The notes under the pieces: generated by a model
Seen by the model: the letters and a program-made list of their open reading frames with translations, nothing else
The model's database searches: none
What the model was told of the DNA's origin: nothing
In this document: one piece after another, positions 26,601-44,364 of the stretch
Numbering within the stretch: position 1 is the stretch's first letter
How the letters are laid out: each line of letters starts with the position of its first letter
Made by a program: the position numbers and the translations under genes
Source: Takakia lepidozioides
Taxonomy: Eukaryota; Streptophyta; Takakiopsida; Takakiales; Takakiaceae
NCBI GenBank assembly: GCA_030704615.1
Contig: CM060731.1
Location: 75,746,756 to 75,810,755 of the forward strand
Direction: 5' to 3'
Length of the DNA stretch: 64,000 nucleotides

Positions 26601-28076
26601 AATGAACAGAGACACCCACCGACAAGCGTGCTGTGGCCTTCATCTGGTACACCACCAATGGCAAAAGCAGCGAACGAATTACTACTGTGGTGGCGGCTAT
26701 GGATAACCACCTGCAGGCACATTATCCAACATCCCCTCCACTTCGTTTCAAACTCTGGTTACTCGAGTCGTTTACTTCAACTTCACTGGACCTCACTTGC
26801 TACATTCACATCCTGAAATACAACAAAACCATGTCCTATCCATTGCTGGATTCTATCCGTCACTCTGACACTACTGGACACCTGGAAGCTGGAATGGTAG
26901 CCTTTCCAGAGGAGCCCACCAGCTAAGAAGGTTCTGAGCCGCTTGGCACGAGGTGGATGATTAACCTAATCTCAAATAACTGTGGAATATGTCCAATTTA
27001 CAGCTGACAACCCAGCTGACCCCACCTCTCTCTCTCCACAAGACCACCAGATCTGCCGTTACTTGTCAATCAATATTGCTCTACAGACTGTAAAAATTAG
27101 GTCTCCAGAGCCTCATCGTCCACAATACTCCTCACCTCCCAAGGAACTAATTACAAGTACGAGAGTCTTATTACCAAGGCAGTCCTGTCTGCATGTGGAT
27201 TGCATCAATAAGGTGCTGCAAAGCTGCTGTTGGGATCGATGAATCGGCAGCTGCTGCGGCCACCTCACTCACTGAAGCCACATCGGCAGCCAGACCATAA
27301 GTTACATCACTAACTGCATCGGTGACCCCAGCAAACCCTGCCTGCACTGTGTCTCCTTCTCCAAAAACCCCCTCCCCCACTGCACCCCCTGAGCTTGAAA
27401 ACCTCACATTCTTCGGAATAAGGCTCATCTGAGGCGGCCCGAGGAAACTCCCCACTCCATCGCCTCTTAATCCCAAGCCAAACACTGCACTCGACTGCCC
27501 AAATAAACACTTCCTTCCTCCTACATCTAGGATCGCAGGGAAATTAAAATTGTCTCTTGAGGGCTGTGTTTTATCTGTCATACGGCTGCTAACAACCCCT
27601 TCAAGTCCCAAAATCGTATTGAGGCTCTCAAGCCTGTTATCGCCCACTCGCCTTGACCCAGAACCCCCCGCTGCGCCTTTTCTGTTGCGAGCAAACCTTC
27701 CCTGTGTAACCTCCTCGGATTGAGCACAGTACGCCTCCCAACCCATGATCTCCCTCCCTGTCCGAATCGAATCGAATCCCTGACCCTTCTTCTCCTCTGA
27801 CTCCTCTCTCCACAAGTATACACCTTGGCGATCGTCTCCAAAGTGCCCATTGCATTTATCCTCGCCGGGTACTCCAGACGAACCCTCCCTACAAATCGAT
27901 CTTGCAGGCATTGTGATGCAGTGGAAAAGATGATCAGATAGGCCATCACGGCAGGTGTTAGGAAAAGAGGGAGAGAGGAGAGGAGAGGAATACCAATTCG
28001 AAGAGAAGCAGGGCAAATGAGTGCGCTCATTCTGCGTGCGTGTTGCCAGCTTACGCAGTAAATGCCTGATCGTCAT
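22687..28076 (-). CDS. OXA1: Mitochondrial OXA1 membrane insertase
   Basis: Nine exons join in phase: 27175-28076, 26620-26710, 25718-25765, 25411-25469, 25186-25261, 24233-24364, 23183-23290, 23021-23075, 22687-22832, giving about 538 residues. The N-terminus (MTIRHLLRKLATRTQNERTH) looks like a mitochondrial presequence. The Oxa1/YidC domain starts at about residue 285 (ALQHLIDAIHMQTGLPWW). Its five membrane segments are LSIAATTVVIRSLLLPLVV, PLFISFFFAIRNMA, LFILPVLSGLATLLTV, GFAVLIIPLTASF and ALFCYWLTANLCSLAQ. The loop WFTDLTTPDSLFILP and end VLKQPGIRKAVGIP are typical of plant mitochondrial OXA1 rather than plastid ALB3. OXA1 inserts mitochondrially made proteins such as cytochrome oxidase subunits into the inner membrane. 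The roughly 280-residue region before the domain is longer than I recall for Arabidopsis. Introns 2, 5 and 6 carry retroelement pieces. Confidence 0.92.
23410..23725 (-). mobile_element. LINE 3' end in OXA1 intron 6 (copy A1)
   Basis: The minus strand encodes the end of a LINE ORF2 (DFFFYFPLYYEIRGRFHCLF, then RGTQSLSEVFHYEDQKCLAA and YLHEAFTLRQSLEQ, stop). A 3' UTR with GCTCTACGAGCTTTCC follows, and the element ends in a pentameric ATTTC-type tail at about 23410-23436. The same 3' end recurs at 24695-24927, which defines the family. Confidence 0.7.
23790..24010 (+). mobile_element. Retroelement fragments in inverse orientation (LINE zinc motif, Copia-like GH-x-N block)
   Basis: The plus strand encodes NLQREDRLCPACTGRNQEIE then TDVELHV, which resembles the zf-RVT zinc motif that precedes the LINE tail of copy A1, but on the opposite strand. 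Directly after it comes FFLWHKRLGHLNFQSL, which resembles the Copia GAG-pre-integrase block (W-H-x-R-x-G-H). Either the first part is an inverted 5' segment of the same LINE insertion next to a Copia scrap, or one match is chance. Confidence 0.4.
24694..24927 (-). mobile_element. LINE 3' end in OXA1 intron 5 (copy A2)
   Basis: This second copy of the LINE 3' end covers the last 35 or so codons (HYEDKKCLAAYLHEAFTLRQ), the 3' UTR and the ATTTC-type tail. TGAGAAA occurs at both borders (about 24694-24701 and 24921-24927) and is a candidate 7-bp target-site duplication. The copy is strongly 5'-truncated. Confidence 0.7.
26003..26600 (-). mobile_element. LINE ORF2 C-terminal fragment between two microsatellites in OXA1 intron 2
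   Basis: Minus-strand translation over about 26548-26030 gives CRQPEDKIHFPIHCPGYSHQ and FENLEAEPKAQALLG, a zf-RVT-like C-x16-CPGY block with the downstream region of a LINE ORF2. A (GT)n run lies at 26003-26023, and a (GT)n(GA)n run at 26552-26600 abuts exon 2. The open frame is fused by chance to exon 2 and reads about 230 codons, which could mislead gene prediction. Confidence 0.6.
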
Positions 28077-29340
28077 CTTCTCTCTCCTCTAAACCTATGA
28101 CATCCCTCTCTCTCTCTCTCTCTCTCTCCGCTGAGGGGGAATCTCAAAGTCAATGTCTTTCTAATTCTTTCACACCATCTCTCGCTCACCTCCGCTTCCC
28201 AACGATCTAATTAGGGTTCAGGGTTTAAAGAGATGGTCGAAACCCCAAGACATTTGATATCATTCAACGTTTTTCCTTGTCTTCTCTCCGCCTTCTGAAT
28301 GTTTTTCCTTCCTCAACCAACAAGGAAAGGAAGGAGAAGAACTCAAAGCTGCCTCCAGGATGACCTCATTTACTTAGGATTGCTGGGGATTGTGCTCTGC
28401 AATGTGTTTGCCTTCATGCGAAACATAAGAGAACATGAACTGGAAATGACACCACTTTTATGAGATCTGATGCAAGGAACTGGTTCTATGAGAAATATAA
28501 CTAAAAATGGACTGTAGCTGAACATGTAAATTAGATCCTGATTCCATCCACTTCACAATTTGAAGCAGCAAGATGTGTTGCAAGGAAAGCACCAGTTTGT
28601 TAATTTCCATCCATACTTTGCGTCTGTAATTCCCAAAGTTATGTGTGTGCCACCCCTCTCAAGCTTCCATAGTTTCGCGGTGCAGAAAGCTAGATACTCG
28701 AGGCGTCAGTCGGATGCTACTGCAGGGAGACAGTCACAAGACAAACATGAAGTTTTACTGAAAAAATAGCTGGCCAGTGACGTCGTAAACGAAGGAAGCC
28801 TCGGGCACTTGATATAGACACCTTTTGAATGCCTAAAATAACTACAATAATTTCAGGAAGTAACAATTGTGTGACCCCTAACATCCGGGACCGACTGCCT
28901 GAAGAGCATGAAGGTCCCTGCGGTTTTCCGGGCCTCTCCAGCCTCATCCGTCAACACCTAACTAAAGAAGAAAAACCTCAATTTCTCCTCGCTTAAAACT
29001 AAATTGTGACGCACATACCTAGACAGCCACGGGCCTGCTACATCATCCAATCAATTAGACAAGAAAGCTCCGCTGTGACTGACTGCCCCAATCCACTCAT
29101 CTTCGATTGATTGCCATCTCATTCTGCCAATTCTATTTGTTTTCCCAACAGGGAAAACCCTCATGACAGCGGCAATCCGCATTCTGCAGGTCACGAGCTC
29201 GACAAACAAGTTTTTCCGTCTTCAATTTCTCAGGCCACCAAAACCAGCCAACCACCACACTAATGCTACAAAACACCTTCGACTGTGAGCTGGAATCAAC
29301 CCAAAGCAGAGAGGTGCTAAGGACCTCAGGACTTGCTCTG
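28077..29340. other. OXA1 upstream region and ArfGAP 3' region; (CT)n at 28108-28132
   Basis: A CT microsatellite lies about 30 bases upstream of the OXA1 ATG, in the likely 5' UTR or promoter. No gene is recognised in the rest. The right part should hold the 3' UTR of the ArfGAP gene. Confidence 0.45.
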
Positions 29341-35158
<5,818 letters not shown>

Positions 35159-36332
35159 GTTCGGCCAATCTTGTACGCAAGATATAGGAACGCTTTCCCA
35201 ACTGACTCATACAATCGCAACACAATTCCGGAGCCTCGACGCTCCTCGCTTTCAGATCGTCTTCCTCCCACCCCCGCTCTTGCCAAAGCTCCGCGACAGG
35301 CAACAGTGATGCGCAACAGGCCTACCAACACCTACCCTGGGTTCCAACCAGAACCCAACCCTGGTTCATCCTTTGTCCGTTACCTTTACTATCCTTGCCT
35401 CGCACACGAGCCAGGAGGTTCGGCTTCGGCCTACCGCACTCCCAAGCCTGTAAAATCAGGCTCGGTAACGTAAATGCTCCAAAAGAACAGGAGGTTCGGC
35501 AAAACTCAGCTTTTACATTCCTCACTCTGATTCTAACTAAGCGACGTGGCCCCATGTGGTTCAAAGTACCCAGTCCACAAAAATGCCAAAACAAGACACC
35601 TGTCGAATTCCCATTAGTTTCATCCAGGCAGTATCAGCCATGACGGCACCTACCGCGAAGCGCGGAAGCCGAGTCCCCGCGGCCAACGGGGTCTATCCTG
35701 CGTGTCGGGCAGCTATCCAGCTGACCGGATTGACGAATGAAACCTATGGTGCATCCCCAGTGTACACCATATCACAGTCTTGCATCCATCGAGCTAACTA
35801 TCATCCATCCCACGAAGAGGGGTAGCACTGCCAAAAAGCAAATCGGAAGGTCCAAAAGGGGGCTGAAGGAGGTCCACGTGTGGCTAGTTGGCGCCGGCGG
35901 GAGTGCCGAGCTGCACCAAATCCATACCATACCGTATGTGTATCTCTACCACATACGATGTACGTATATACAGTATACGTAGGCAGGTGCAATGTGTTTT
36001 TAGTTTTTACGTTTAGACCCATTGATGCGAACCAATCGCAGAGCAGAGATTTGGAAAAAGATTTGAAATCGTTTATCGCACCCATCTACCAGGGGTCTTG
36101 CGGTTTCTCTGCAATCTAAATCTGCCACGTCACCTGGAGGCTCTGGCAGCTGTGTGGGAGGGAAACAGAGTGAGCTTGCAGTGAGCTGGGAAGCGATGGC
36201 GATGGCGTTGAGAGCGTGCAGGTGAGCCTGAGCAGCAGAGTATTTACTTGATGCGGGGCCCGGAAGCTGTTTTCTGTCATTTGTAAGATCTGCATTGCGG
36301 AAAGAGTGGCGGTTGGAGAGCTGAGGGGCGGC
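35159..36332. promoter_or_regulatory. Intergenic region between two divergent genes
   Basis: About 1.2 kb separates the ArfGAP start (minus) from the start of the At1g61900-like gene (plus). It should hold both promoters. An AT-rich patch with repeated TACGTAT-like words lies at about 35930-35980. A plus-strand ATG at about 36196 followed by a GT donor could be an upstream exon, but this is not supported further. Confidence 0.4.
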
Positions 36333-39300
36333 ATGAGGGGGTGGCACTGCGGGGGCAGCAGCCTGCAGAGGCCCGCCCTGCTTCTGCTTCAGCTCTGTAT
36401 GTCTTTCTCTCTTTCTCTCACACACACCCGCACTCTCTCTCTCTCTCTCCTTTTGTGTCCTCGGATCTTTCTTGCTCATTTCTTCTGTTTGCAGCTTCTC
36501 GTGCCTGCGTTGGCACTTGAGCATTTGTATATGTCCCAACCACCTCTAGGCACCTTCACCACACCAGCATTTGTCCCTCTTTCATTTGCATATCATATGT
36601 AGCCCTTCGTCTTTCATTGACCTACCCTACCTTGTGAGGGATCAATCTACTAGACTAGTTTCGAACATCCAGATGGAATGTTGTGACCTTTTGCTGGGAC
36701 CGTGTACTTCGTGTGACCGTGCGTTAAAATTCAAGCAGGCAACGAGGGAAATGCCTGTCATTGGTCTCGAACGTACATTGGAAGTTTTGAGAAGTCTTGT
36801 GACATTCTTGGGAGTGAGTATCTCCCAGAGAATCGCAACTGGCGCGTGCACAGATGTAGAGGAAGAGATGGAGAGGGATTGTGGAAGGAGATGCCACCAA
36901 TGCAGCAAGAGAGTACTTGTAGAGGAACTCTTTGCTGTAATAGAGATAGGGCCGTAACAATGCTGTCAAGGTTTCCTTCAACAATTCCAGCGCATTGCAT
37001 CTCACTCATGAACTTATTGTAGAAGGTAGGAATCAGAACACTGAAGTATTTAACCCTAGAGTCTGCCCTTCTGATGTTGCCAACCCTCTTACATAATATT
37101 TTCCTCTTCTTGAATTTCTCCAAGTTGAATTCGGAGTTGTTTTTTATGGTCAAATAGACATTCCAAGAAATTTATTTGAATTAGTGGTTATTTTTCTTCA
37201 TTATTTTATTACTGCCGTGAGAGGTAGATTTGGTAAATGCATTCTACCTTATGATCACAGGAGGTATGTGCAAAAGCAACTCTTGAGTACTAAGATTCTG
37301 GTTAGCAATTGTATGCATTAGGGCTCTTTATACTCATTGATGTGCTGGAATTTCCTTTCTCATGAACAGTTTACATTGTACACAAACCAGCTCCAAAGAT
37401 CCGGATAATGATGAAAATTCCTGTTTGCCACACTCAGGCATGTTTCAGGACCACTGCTGTTTTCTCATGCCATGCCAACTGAATCCCTCTGCTGCTACTG
37501 TAATCTACTGGACATTAGACATTCTGTCTGCTTTTTCTTCCCTTTTTTGAGTTCAGAAGCCTCACATTGGTAGGGACCGGATAATTGTTGCGTCACAATT
37601 GTTTTTCCATCATTTTCTCATTGGAAGCTTTTTGTGCTATGCACAGGCATATTATGTCGACTGCAGGTCTTATGCTTGGCAAGCCACCATACCAGCCGTG
37701 GACACCACTCAAGGTCTTCACACTCACATACGCTGTATAATGGCCCTTCCGCTGCACCCTTCTCTTCATTCACCCCTTCTCCCTTTGTGCTGCCAACCTC
37801 CCCTCCCCCCCAGCAACACCCCCTATTTCCCCAAGTACTGTGGCTTCACCCCCGTTCGTGTTGCCCCCGAATGGTGCCCCCAACAGTGGGCCCTCAGGAC
37901 TTATCCCCTTTATGGCACCTTCTCCTCTTGTGGTTCCTATCGTCAGCAATCCATCTCCGCCCATGTTAACAGGTAAATTTTCCAAGTCGATATATTTCAA
38001 TTGATTTGTACCAGAGAATGTCTGTCAGGAGAAAGTAATCTAAGTCGTTCCTAAGCATTTCCTTCAATGTGACCCAAGATAGGAAAATAAACTGGTTTAT
38101 CCTCCCTGTTCTTTGGTTCCTCAAAGGCCGGATTTTGGAATCGTTAAGCAAAGGCAGGATCTCCCCCACACTGTTGCAATTGGAGGCAGAAAGATGGGGA
38201 GAGATCAATTTAGGCTCGAAGTTGTCGAAGGAGACTAAGGAAGAAGGAGAGACATTGAGCTTCATAGACTAGGGAAGAAGCAAAAGGAGTAGAAAAAAGA
38301 GGAAGAAAAAGCAAAAAAAACAGGGGGCCCGAGGGCCAGATTAACACAAACCCACTCCCAAAAACACCAAACAACACCATAAGAGAAAGTGCCTTTGTGC
38401 AGGAAAATTCTAGACACTTTGGTCCTCAAAGTTGATTGTCAGAAAAAACCACCATGAAACAGAAGACAGTAAAAAATAAAGAAATATGACAATGTCCAGC
38501 CAAGAGAAAATACAGTTAGAATATCTAGTCATCAGTTGTTGGTTTTTGTGCAGAAGTGTGACTTTTTCCCCTGCATGGGCTCTGTGCACCTTGTTTCAGT
38601 AGATTCACTAACTATAGGACTGGAGATTTGTAGAGTAACAAAATTTTGGGAATGGGGCAGGTCTGTGTCCTCTCAACTTTTCTGTGGTGGAGGAAACACT
38701 CATTCGGACTGCTGGTGACTGCCCAGAGCCTTTAGCCCTCTATGTTGGGAGCGTCATCTGCTGCCCACAGTTCGAAAGTTTAGTTCAAATTTCTCTTGGT
38801 CAGCACAGCTTGGAATCAGGCTCTCTTGTCCTGAACAGCACAGAAGCCACATACTGCTTCTCAGATACGTTAAATCTTTTGATCAGTTTGGGTGCCAACA
38901 GTAGTTTGCCTGGGCTGTGCTCTGCCCAACCTGCTAATTTAACTGGAGGTTTGTGTCCGGTAACCATGGTTGAGGACTTCGAGCATCTTGTGAACACAAC
39001 TCGATTTCTAGATGCATGCAAATCAGTTGACCCTCTGAAAGAGTGCAGCGAGGAGCCTATCTGCCAGCCGGTTCTTACAGATGTCGCAATCCTGTTAGCT
39101 GGTGGATTCGTGAACGCATCAGGCCAAGCATATGAGGCCATTGTGCCACCAGGTCAACAGCAAATGGTGGATGACTGCCAAGGTGTTGCGCTTGTCTGGC
39201 TAGCTAGTCAGCTGGGCCCTGAGGCCTCCAACACGATGCTTCGCAATCTCTTCAGTTGCAGGGTTAATAAAGGTGTCTTTTGACCCCCTTATGTTAATGC

Positions 39301-41684
39301 GTGTGTGTCAATATTGTCATTATCTGGAAGAATTGTTTGAAGTTTCTTTGTTACTTTTCTCATAGGACTCACCATTATTCTTCAGGATTTGGAACTCCAC
39401 CTCCTTATCAACTGCAGCATGCTGCTATCATTAAGTCTATTGTCACTAATAATGGGTTCTCATACTGTGATTTGCTTTTAACTCCGAGTTCTCCTTTTGC
39501 AGAGTGTCCACTGGCATTTACTGATCCAACCCCGGTAGCCAAAGCATGTGGCTGTGCTACATCATCCAACAAAACTTGTTGCAGGGCCCTGGACAGCTAC
39601 TTGGCAGGGGTGCAGGAGCAGATGTTGATAACCAATTTGCAGGCACTACACTGTGTGACAAACCTGGCGTCCATGCTCCAAAACATGTCTGTCTCCACCA
39701 ATATCTACTCTGTCTGCCAGATTGACCTCAAGGATTTTTCTTTACAAGGTGCATGCCTATCTGTTTGCACATCACTCAGCTGTCTGTGCCAGTTTGTGTT
39801 TCCCTTCGACAGACGGTAGACTACTAGCTATAAACTTCATCGATGTTTATTAGCTGTACAGGGTTAGCGAGCCAAGTTGTTTGCATGTCACATTTGAGCC
39901 TATGAAAGGTTGCAAGCTTTGAAATGTGTTTCATGCTTTGAGCTTTATTACAGGAGTTCAAGTTTGCATTGACTGTCAGATTCTCATCTGTTTTTGTGGG
40001 TACTGTGCCCTTTTGTGTCTCGTTCACCATCAAGCAGGCTTAGGAGGACAAGGTACTCACATTTGAACAACACAATTCTGAGATTCACTTGAAGGGATAA
40101 AAGCCATTGCTTGTGTAGAAAGATATCAGTCTACTCTACATAAGACTTTGCCAGACCTTAGAAAGTGGGCTTCATTGACAATCTGTGCATAACTAATAAT
40201 GTTGATTCAAAACATGTTCAAGTGAAGAATTGCTAATGCTCAGCGATTGTTGTTGTCTGTTTGTCTTTCATGTAATGCCCCAAAGGCATTCCTTAACCTT
40301 GGCAGAGACCCAAGGCTGTTCGGTATCTTTGACAGCCCTTGATTTACACGTTGATTGGCGCAGGGTGCCTGCTATCAAGCTTGCCGTCAGATATAGTGAG
40401 CAATGTCTCGGGCATTGACTTCACATGTGATCTGAATGACAACATCGCAGCTCCTTGGCCTCACTCCCTTTCTGCTACATCCTCTTCCTTCTGTGGTCAA
40501 GGTCAGTGTGACTCTCATTGCAATGTGTGCGCATGCACATATTTAATCTTGGCCTGACAACTATGGATCAGTTACATATCGCTCAGGATGAGAAGAAATA
40601 ATCTTATCAGGCACACTTGTTACTAGGTTGTAAGACATTGTGATAACTACTGTATATTGTCCTTCTCAGAACTTCGTCTCACCAGCAAGCTAAAGAGGGG
40701 TAGGAAGAAAGGTCATTGTCATTTTGAGTCTCTTAAATGAGTTTTGGCCATGAATGTGTGTGCAGCCCCCGCAGTGCTGCCAGCAGCACTGCCAGGAACA
40801 TCTGGAGCTCCCTTGTACATTGGTGAGTATCTCCTTTCTATTTGAAGCATCTACTGGATACAAGAGTTGTATGGATAGTGACTGTTGCTTTGTTACCTGA
40901 TCTTTTCATCCGGTCCTTTCCCCACCCTGAGCCAGACCAACAGAATAACATCACCAGACAAGAACTCCTGGCTTTTCAGAGATGGTTCAGAGATGGTTGT
41001 GACGTTGCACTGATTCACATTTGTATCTACAGGTTTTCGAACAGGAAACAAACTTCTGTTCGCATCATTCATCATCATTGTTCTGTTTTTACAGACAGGA
41101 GGAGATTTGCATTTGATACTTCCCCTTCTGTAATTTTACATTTTCTCACTTGACCCCTTTTTCAGTCATTTCCCACATGTAGCATGTAGGCGGTTTTGGA
41201 AGGTCCTATGAGAGTGTTAAGCTTAGAGTAGAATCACTAAGTATTCAATAGAAGTATTTTGGAAAATAGTGAACCCTTCATCATTTACTGAGTAGATGAG
41301 AAACAAAAATGCCAAATAGCATTTTATCCTCACATCTCCAGAGTGACAGTCTGGAAATATGCCACAGCCACAGTGCAAAGTGGTCTGTACTCATACAAGC
41401 TTTGTAGTTCTTCAAATATGGGTGTAGAGAGGCTGCCTATTTGTTGCCTGAACAGAGTTTAGCTTTGCTAGAATTGGTGCAAGGTACAGGAACATAGTGA
41501 ACCGGGAGCTATTTGTTCGATGAGGCCCTGCTCAGGAAGAGATTATCACATTGATTTTGGGACCAGGAATTTTGGACAGGACACTATGAAATATAGATAA
41601 GAGCTCTATTTTTCAGGGTCTTCAATCGAACCTCCACTCAGCACTGCAAACATCAGGTTGGAAGTTGACCCAGTATTTACCTGA
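36333..41684 (+). CDS. At1g61900-like (predicted GPI-anchored) Cys-rich secreted protein
   Basis: Seven exons join in phase: 36333-36396, 37814-37972, 38661-39272, 39503-39748, 40364-40501, 40766-40822, 41617-41684, about 447 residues. The first encodes a short signal peptide (LQRPALLLLQL). A Pro/Ser-rich linker follows, then a Cys-rich ectodomain: CPLNFSVVEETLIRTAGDC, SVICCPQFESLVQI, ECPLAFTDP, NKTCCRALDSYLAGVQEQ, LITNLQALHCV, KDFSLQGCLLSSLPSD and GIDFTCDLNDNIAAPWP. This matches the uncharacterised Arabidopsis family At1g61900 along its length. N-glycosylation sequons (NST, NLT, NKT, NMS) fit secretion to the cell surface. Function is unknown. The last exon found ends in EVDPVFT without the hydrophobic tail needed for a GPI anchor, so the true last exon may differ. 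The start and exon 7 are the least certain parts. Confidence 0.85.
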
Positions 41685-42905
41685 GCAGAGAACCTTCATT
41701 TGAATCATATGATCTAAGCTGACTTTTGTACGCTTCTTATCTGTCAGACATTGTCACAACTGCCCGGTGGAGTGTCCATGTAATTATAGTGCATCACTCA
41801 ATCATGGGTTGGAATGTGTCTCTCACATGTCTTCCCAGAAGGGAGGAGATGCATGCTATGTAATGTAGCATAGGCATATGGGTTATTCTTCAATAAGAGG
41901 TAGATGGTTGGTCCTATGCAAATAATGCACAAAGAGGGTTTGAACTTGGACTTGGAAGTAATATAGTTGGCTACTTGGAGAAGCAATGTAGGTATTGACT
42001 TCCAATCTCCCCCAGTTTCCAGCTGTGTATTGGTTGTCTCGAATTATTCAATTTGAAGTAGAGACTAGAGACTCGGAGTGTCCGAAGTTACTTCCTTATA
42101 CTAAAAAACCTAAAAGTGATTTTATTTGTCATTTATTTACATGACGTTTCTAAATTGAAACAACATTGAGTGTAATATGTCCCTAGTGTGGCCTGTGCTG
42201 TTGAGCACATGTAAATGCCAAAGTTAAAATAGCAATACATTTATGACCATGTGAACTAAAACACAAATGGAGGGCCAACAATTCAATTTGCTGAAGTTTT
42301 AGTCACAAGACCACAAGTCCAAAAATAATGAAATTGCCTCCATGCACCCTTACTCATCAAGGGCTTTCCAACAGTACCAAGACCCCTGGCGGAGGCCTTG
42401 TGGTTTGGGAGATTTACGCTACAAAACAAACCAAACCAAACAAACCTAAGAGGGAGGGCAATGGCTCTCTTGCTTTGGCAAAACAAGAAACAGAAGACTA
42501 GGGATCATGACTGAGCACGACACACCAATCGGTGCCTTGACATGGTGTAAGGTCATTTGACCACATTTTTTCGTTGACTTCAAGATGATGCAAAGTCTCT
42601 CTCTACAAGAGAGCCAACAAAATATCTTGCTTAATTTATTGATACTAGGGTAGCCTGTGCCGTTGGCCCAAGTGTCCAGTGTCATCTAAGTCCAACTGCA
42701 ATCCCCTATGTATCCAGGGACCCTTAGGGTCACTGGAAATTCGGGAAAAATAGCAAAGTGGGCTTTCCTGGAGGAGTGATTGGCCCTTCACATGGGAGAT
42801 GTGGAATTTCAAGTACTTTTGGTCGTTGGAAATATATATATAGGGAGACTGCAAAAATAGCATGAAAAGAAATAAATTGAAATAAATTGATTTTTTTAAA
42901 TTCGT
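41685..42905. other. No gene seen
   Basis: AT-rich sequence with short open frames on both strands (for example minus 42283-42863) and no recognised domain. The left part may be 3' UTR of the preceding gene. Confidence 0.4.
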
Positions 42906-43391
42906 GGATAGCTCAATTCTTTAGAGTTGCCAAGATTGCCACCTTCAAAGCTCAATCTTAAAGTTGGATGTCCAATCATGTTGCTGCGTGATATAGCTTC
43001 AAAACGTGGGCTTTGTAATGGGTCACGACTCATAGTCACACGTCTCAGTGATCGCGTCATTGAGGCACGCATTTTAACTAGTACACATTCTGGAGAAACA
43101 ACATTCATCCCCAGAATCACATTACAACCTACCACATCAGAGATACCTTTTAAGTTCACTCGAAGACAATTTTCAATGAAGGTGGCTCTTGCTATGACAA
43201 TCAACAAATCACATGGACAATCCGTAAAACATGTAGGTCTATATCTTCGAACACTTGTATTCTCTCATGGTCAATTATGTGGCACTCTTTCGGATCACAT
43301 CAGCACATTCGTTGACAGTCCTTCTCCCCGATCAAAATGTACCAAAAACAATGAATATTGTATATACATAAGTATTAATATAAACTTCTAA
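42906..43391 (+). mobile_element. Helitron PIF1-like helicase C-terminal relic
   Basis: The plus strand encodes [73 protein letters not shown] and [13 protein letters not shown]. This is the C-terminal part of the PIF1-family helicase of plant Helitrons (rolling-circle DNA transposons). The family normally continues with a GQLYVALSR-like helicase motif. Here it reads [10 protein letters not shown], so motif VI with its Arg is lost. No Rep domain or other helicase motifs lie upstream. The relic is dead. Confidence 0.85.
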
Positions 43392-43615
43392 CTCTTTCAC
43401 AAAATTCAAATCTTTGACTCACATTACATTGTTGCTCATTTTGTTGTTCATTCATGTACCACACATTTCTTTGTAACTTAACAAACATCAAACTTCATTT
43501 TAGTATATCAATTTCAATTCTTCACACATTAGCATTGACATAAGGGACACACCGCAGTAATAGGTCCTCTAAGCCGAATAGGTGTCCGCGGTTATAGGTG
43601 AGCAGATCCTGAAGC

Positions 43616-43650
43616 GTGAGCAGAAATCTGCTCATGGAATTTCTGCTCAC
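43616..43650. repeat. 12-bp perfect hairpin (GTGAGCAGAAAT / ATTTCTGCTCAC)
   Basis: The arms at 43616-43627 and 43639-43650 are exact reverse complements with an 11-base loop that itself contains CTGCTCA. It lies 220 bases downstream of the Helitron helicase relic. No CTRR follows closely, so it is not clearly a Helitron end. Confidence 0.7.
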
Positions 43651-44364
43651 ACTGTAGCAATCCCCATATGAACTGAGGAAATTGAATTGCTTCGGCATAA
43701 CAAAATAATTTCTCAACACGAAACTCTTGTCGGACATTGTTTGTGTTAAAAAACCTGCATGCTTTTGAACCAATATGGAGGGATATGAACTCAGGGATTT
43801 GAACTGCTTCACATGGATGTGTAAGTATTATTTGTCGCTGTTGGGATATCAAATCAAGTTCAACCGTACTCTTCCTCATAAAATCTTCCATTATACCACC
43901 ATAGTTATAAGTCGAGTAGAACTAGTTGTCAATATCTCTCGTTGAACAAATCATTTTCGCGTTGCGAAAGAGTTTGAGATATCCAATGTCCATCTACTAT
44001 TGCAACATTATTCTATTTAGGAGATGATTTTCATAAGGCAAAAGGGTTTGGAATATCCAATTTTGACGTCATTCAAGCACTATATCCCATTCTTGATTTT
44101 CTTTTATTCGAATCATATCTTTTAATTTAAGCCAGACACAGAAGGTGAAAGTTGACGTTATATATAGGATAGCTATATAAATTGATAGGTGTTCTACTGT
44201 ATACATACAATATATTACTTGGGTTAGCCTTGTCTCGATTTTCGCTCCAGATAAGACAATAAAATAGGTCTCCGCTCGTTGACGAATCAGTAAACGCACA
44301 AGATTTAGAAGATCAGAGCGTGGAAGAGGAATATAATCCCGATGCAGTGTCATCATTTGATGAC

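Noticed and set aside
25966-26664. Long minus-strand open frame of about 230 codons
   Set aside because: It joins OXA1 exon 2 by chance to a microsatellite and a LINE fragment in the following intron. The GT donor at 26619 and the in-phase exon 3 at 25765 show that the frame is not a gene.
25996-28132. CRISPR-like or regulatory reading of the GT and CT microsatellites
   Set aside because: They are simple dinucleotide repeats without spacers, common in plant introns and 5' UTRs.
36000-36539. Minus-strand 179-codon frame upstream of the At1g61900-like gene
   Set aside because: It is rich in low-complexity Arg/Glu and Pro/Ala from CT and GC repeats and overlaps the plus-strand first exon that joins in phase to the rest of the gene.
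40842-41153. Open frame starting with a hydrophobic RVVWIVTVALLP segment, considered as the missing GPI tail
   Set aside because: It cannot be joined to exon 6 (ends 40822): the gap is too short for an intron and reading through meets a stop.
43522-43891. Overlapping minus-strand frames of about 97 codons downstream of the Helitron helicase relic
   Set aside because: No domain or splice support; the sequence contains the 43616-43650 hairpin, which makes coding unlikely.
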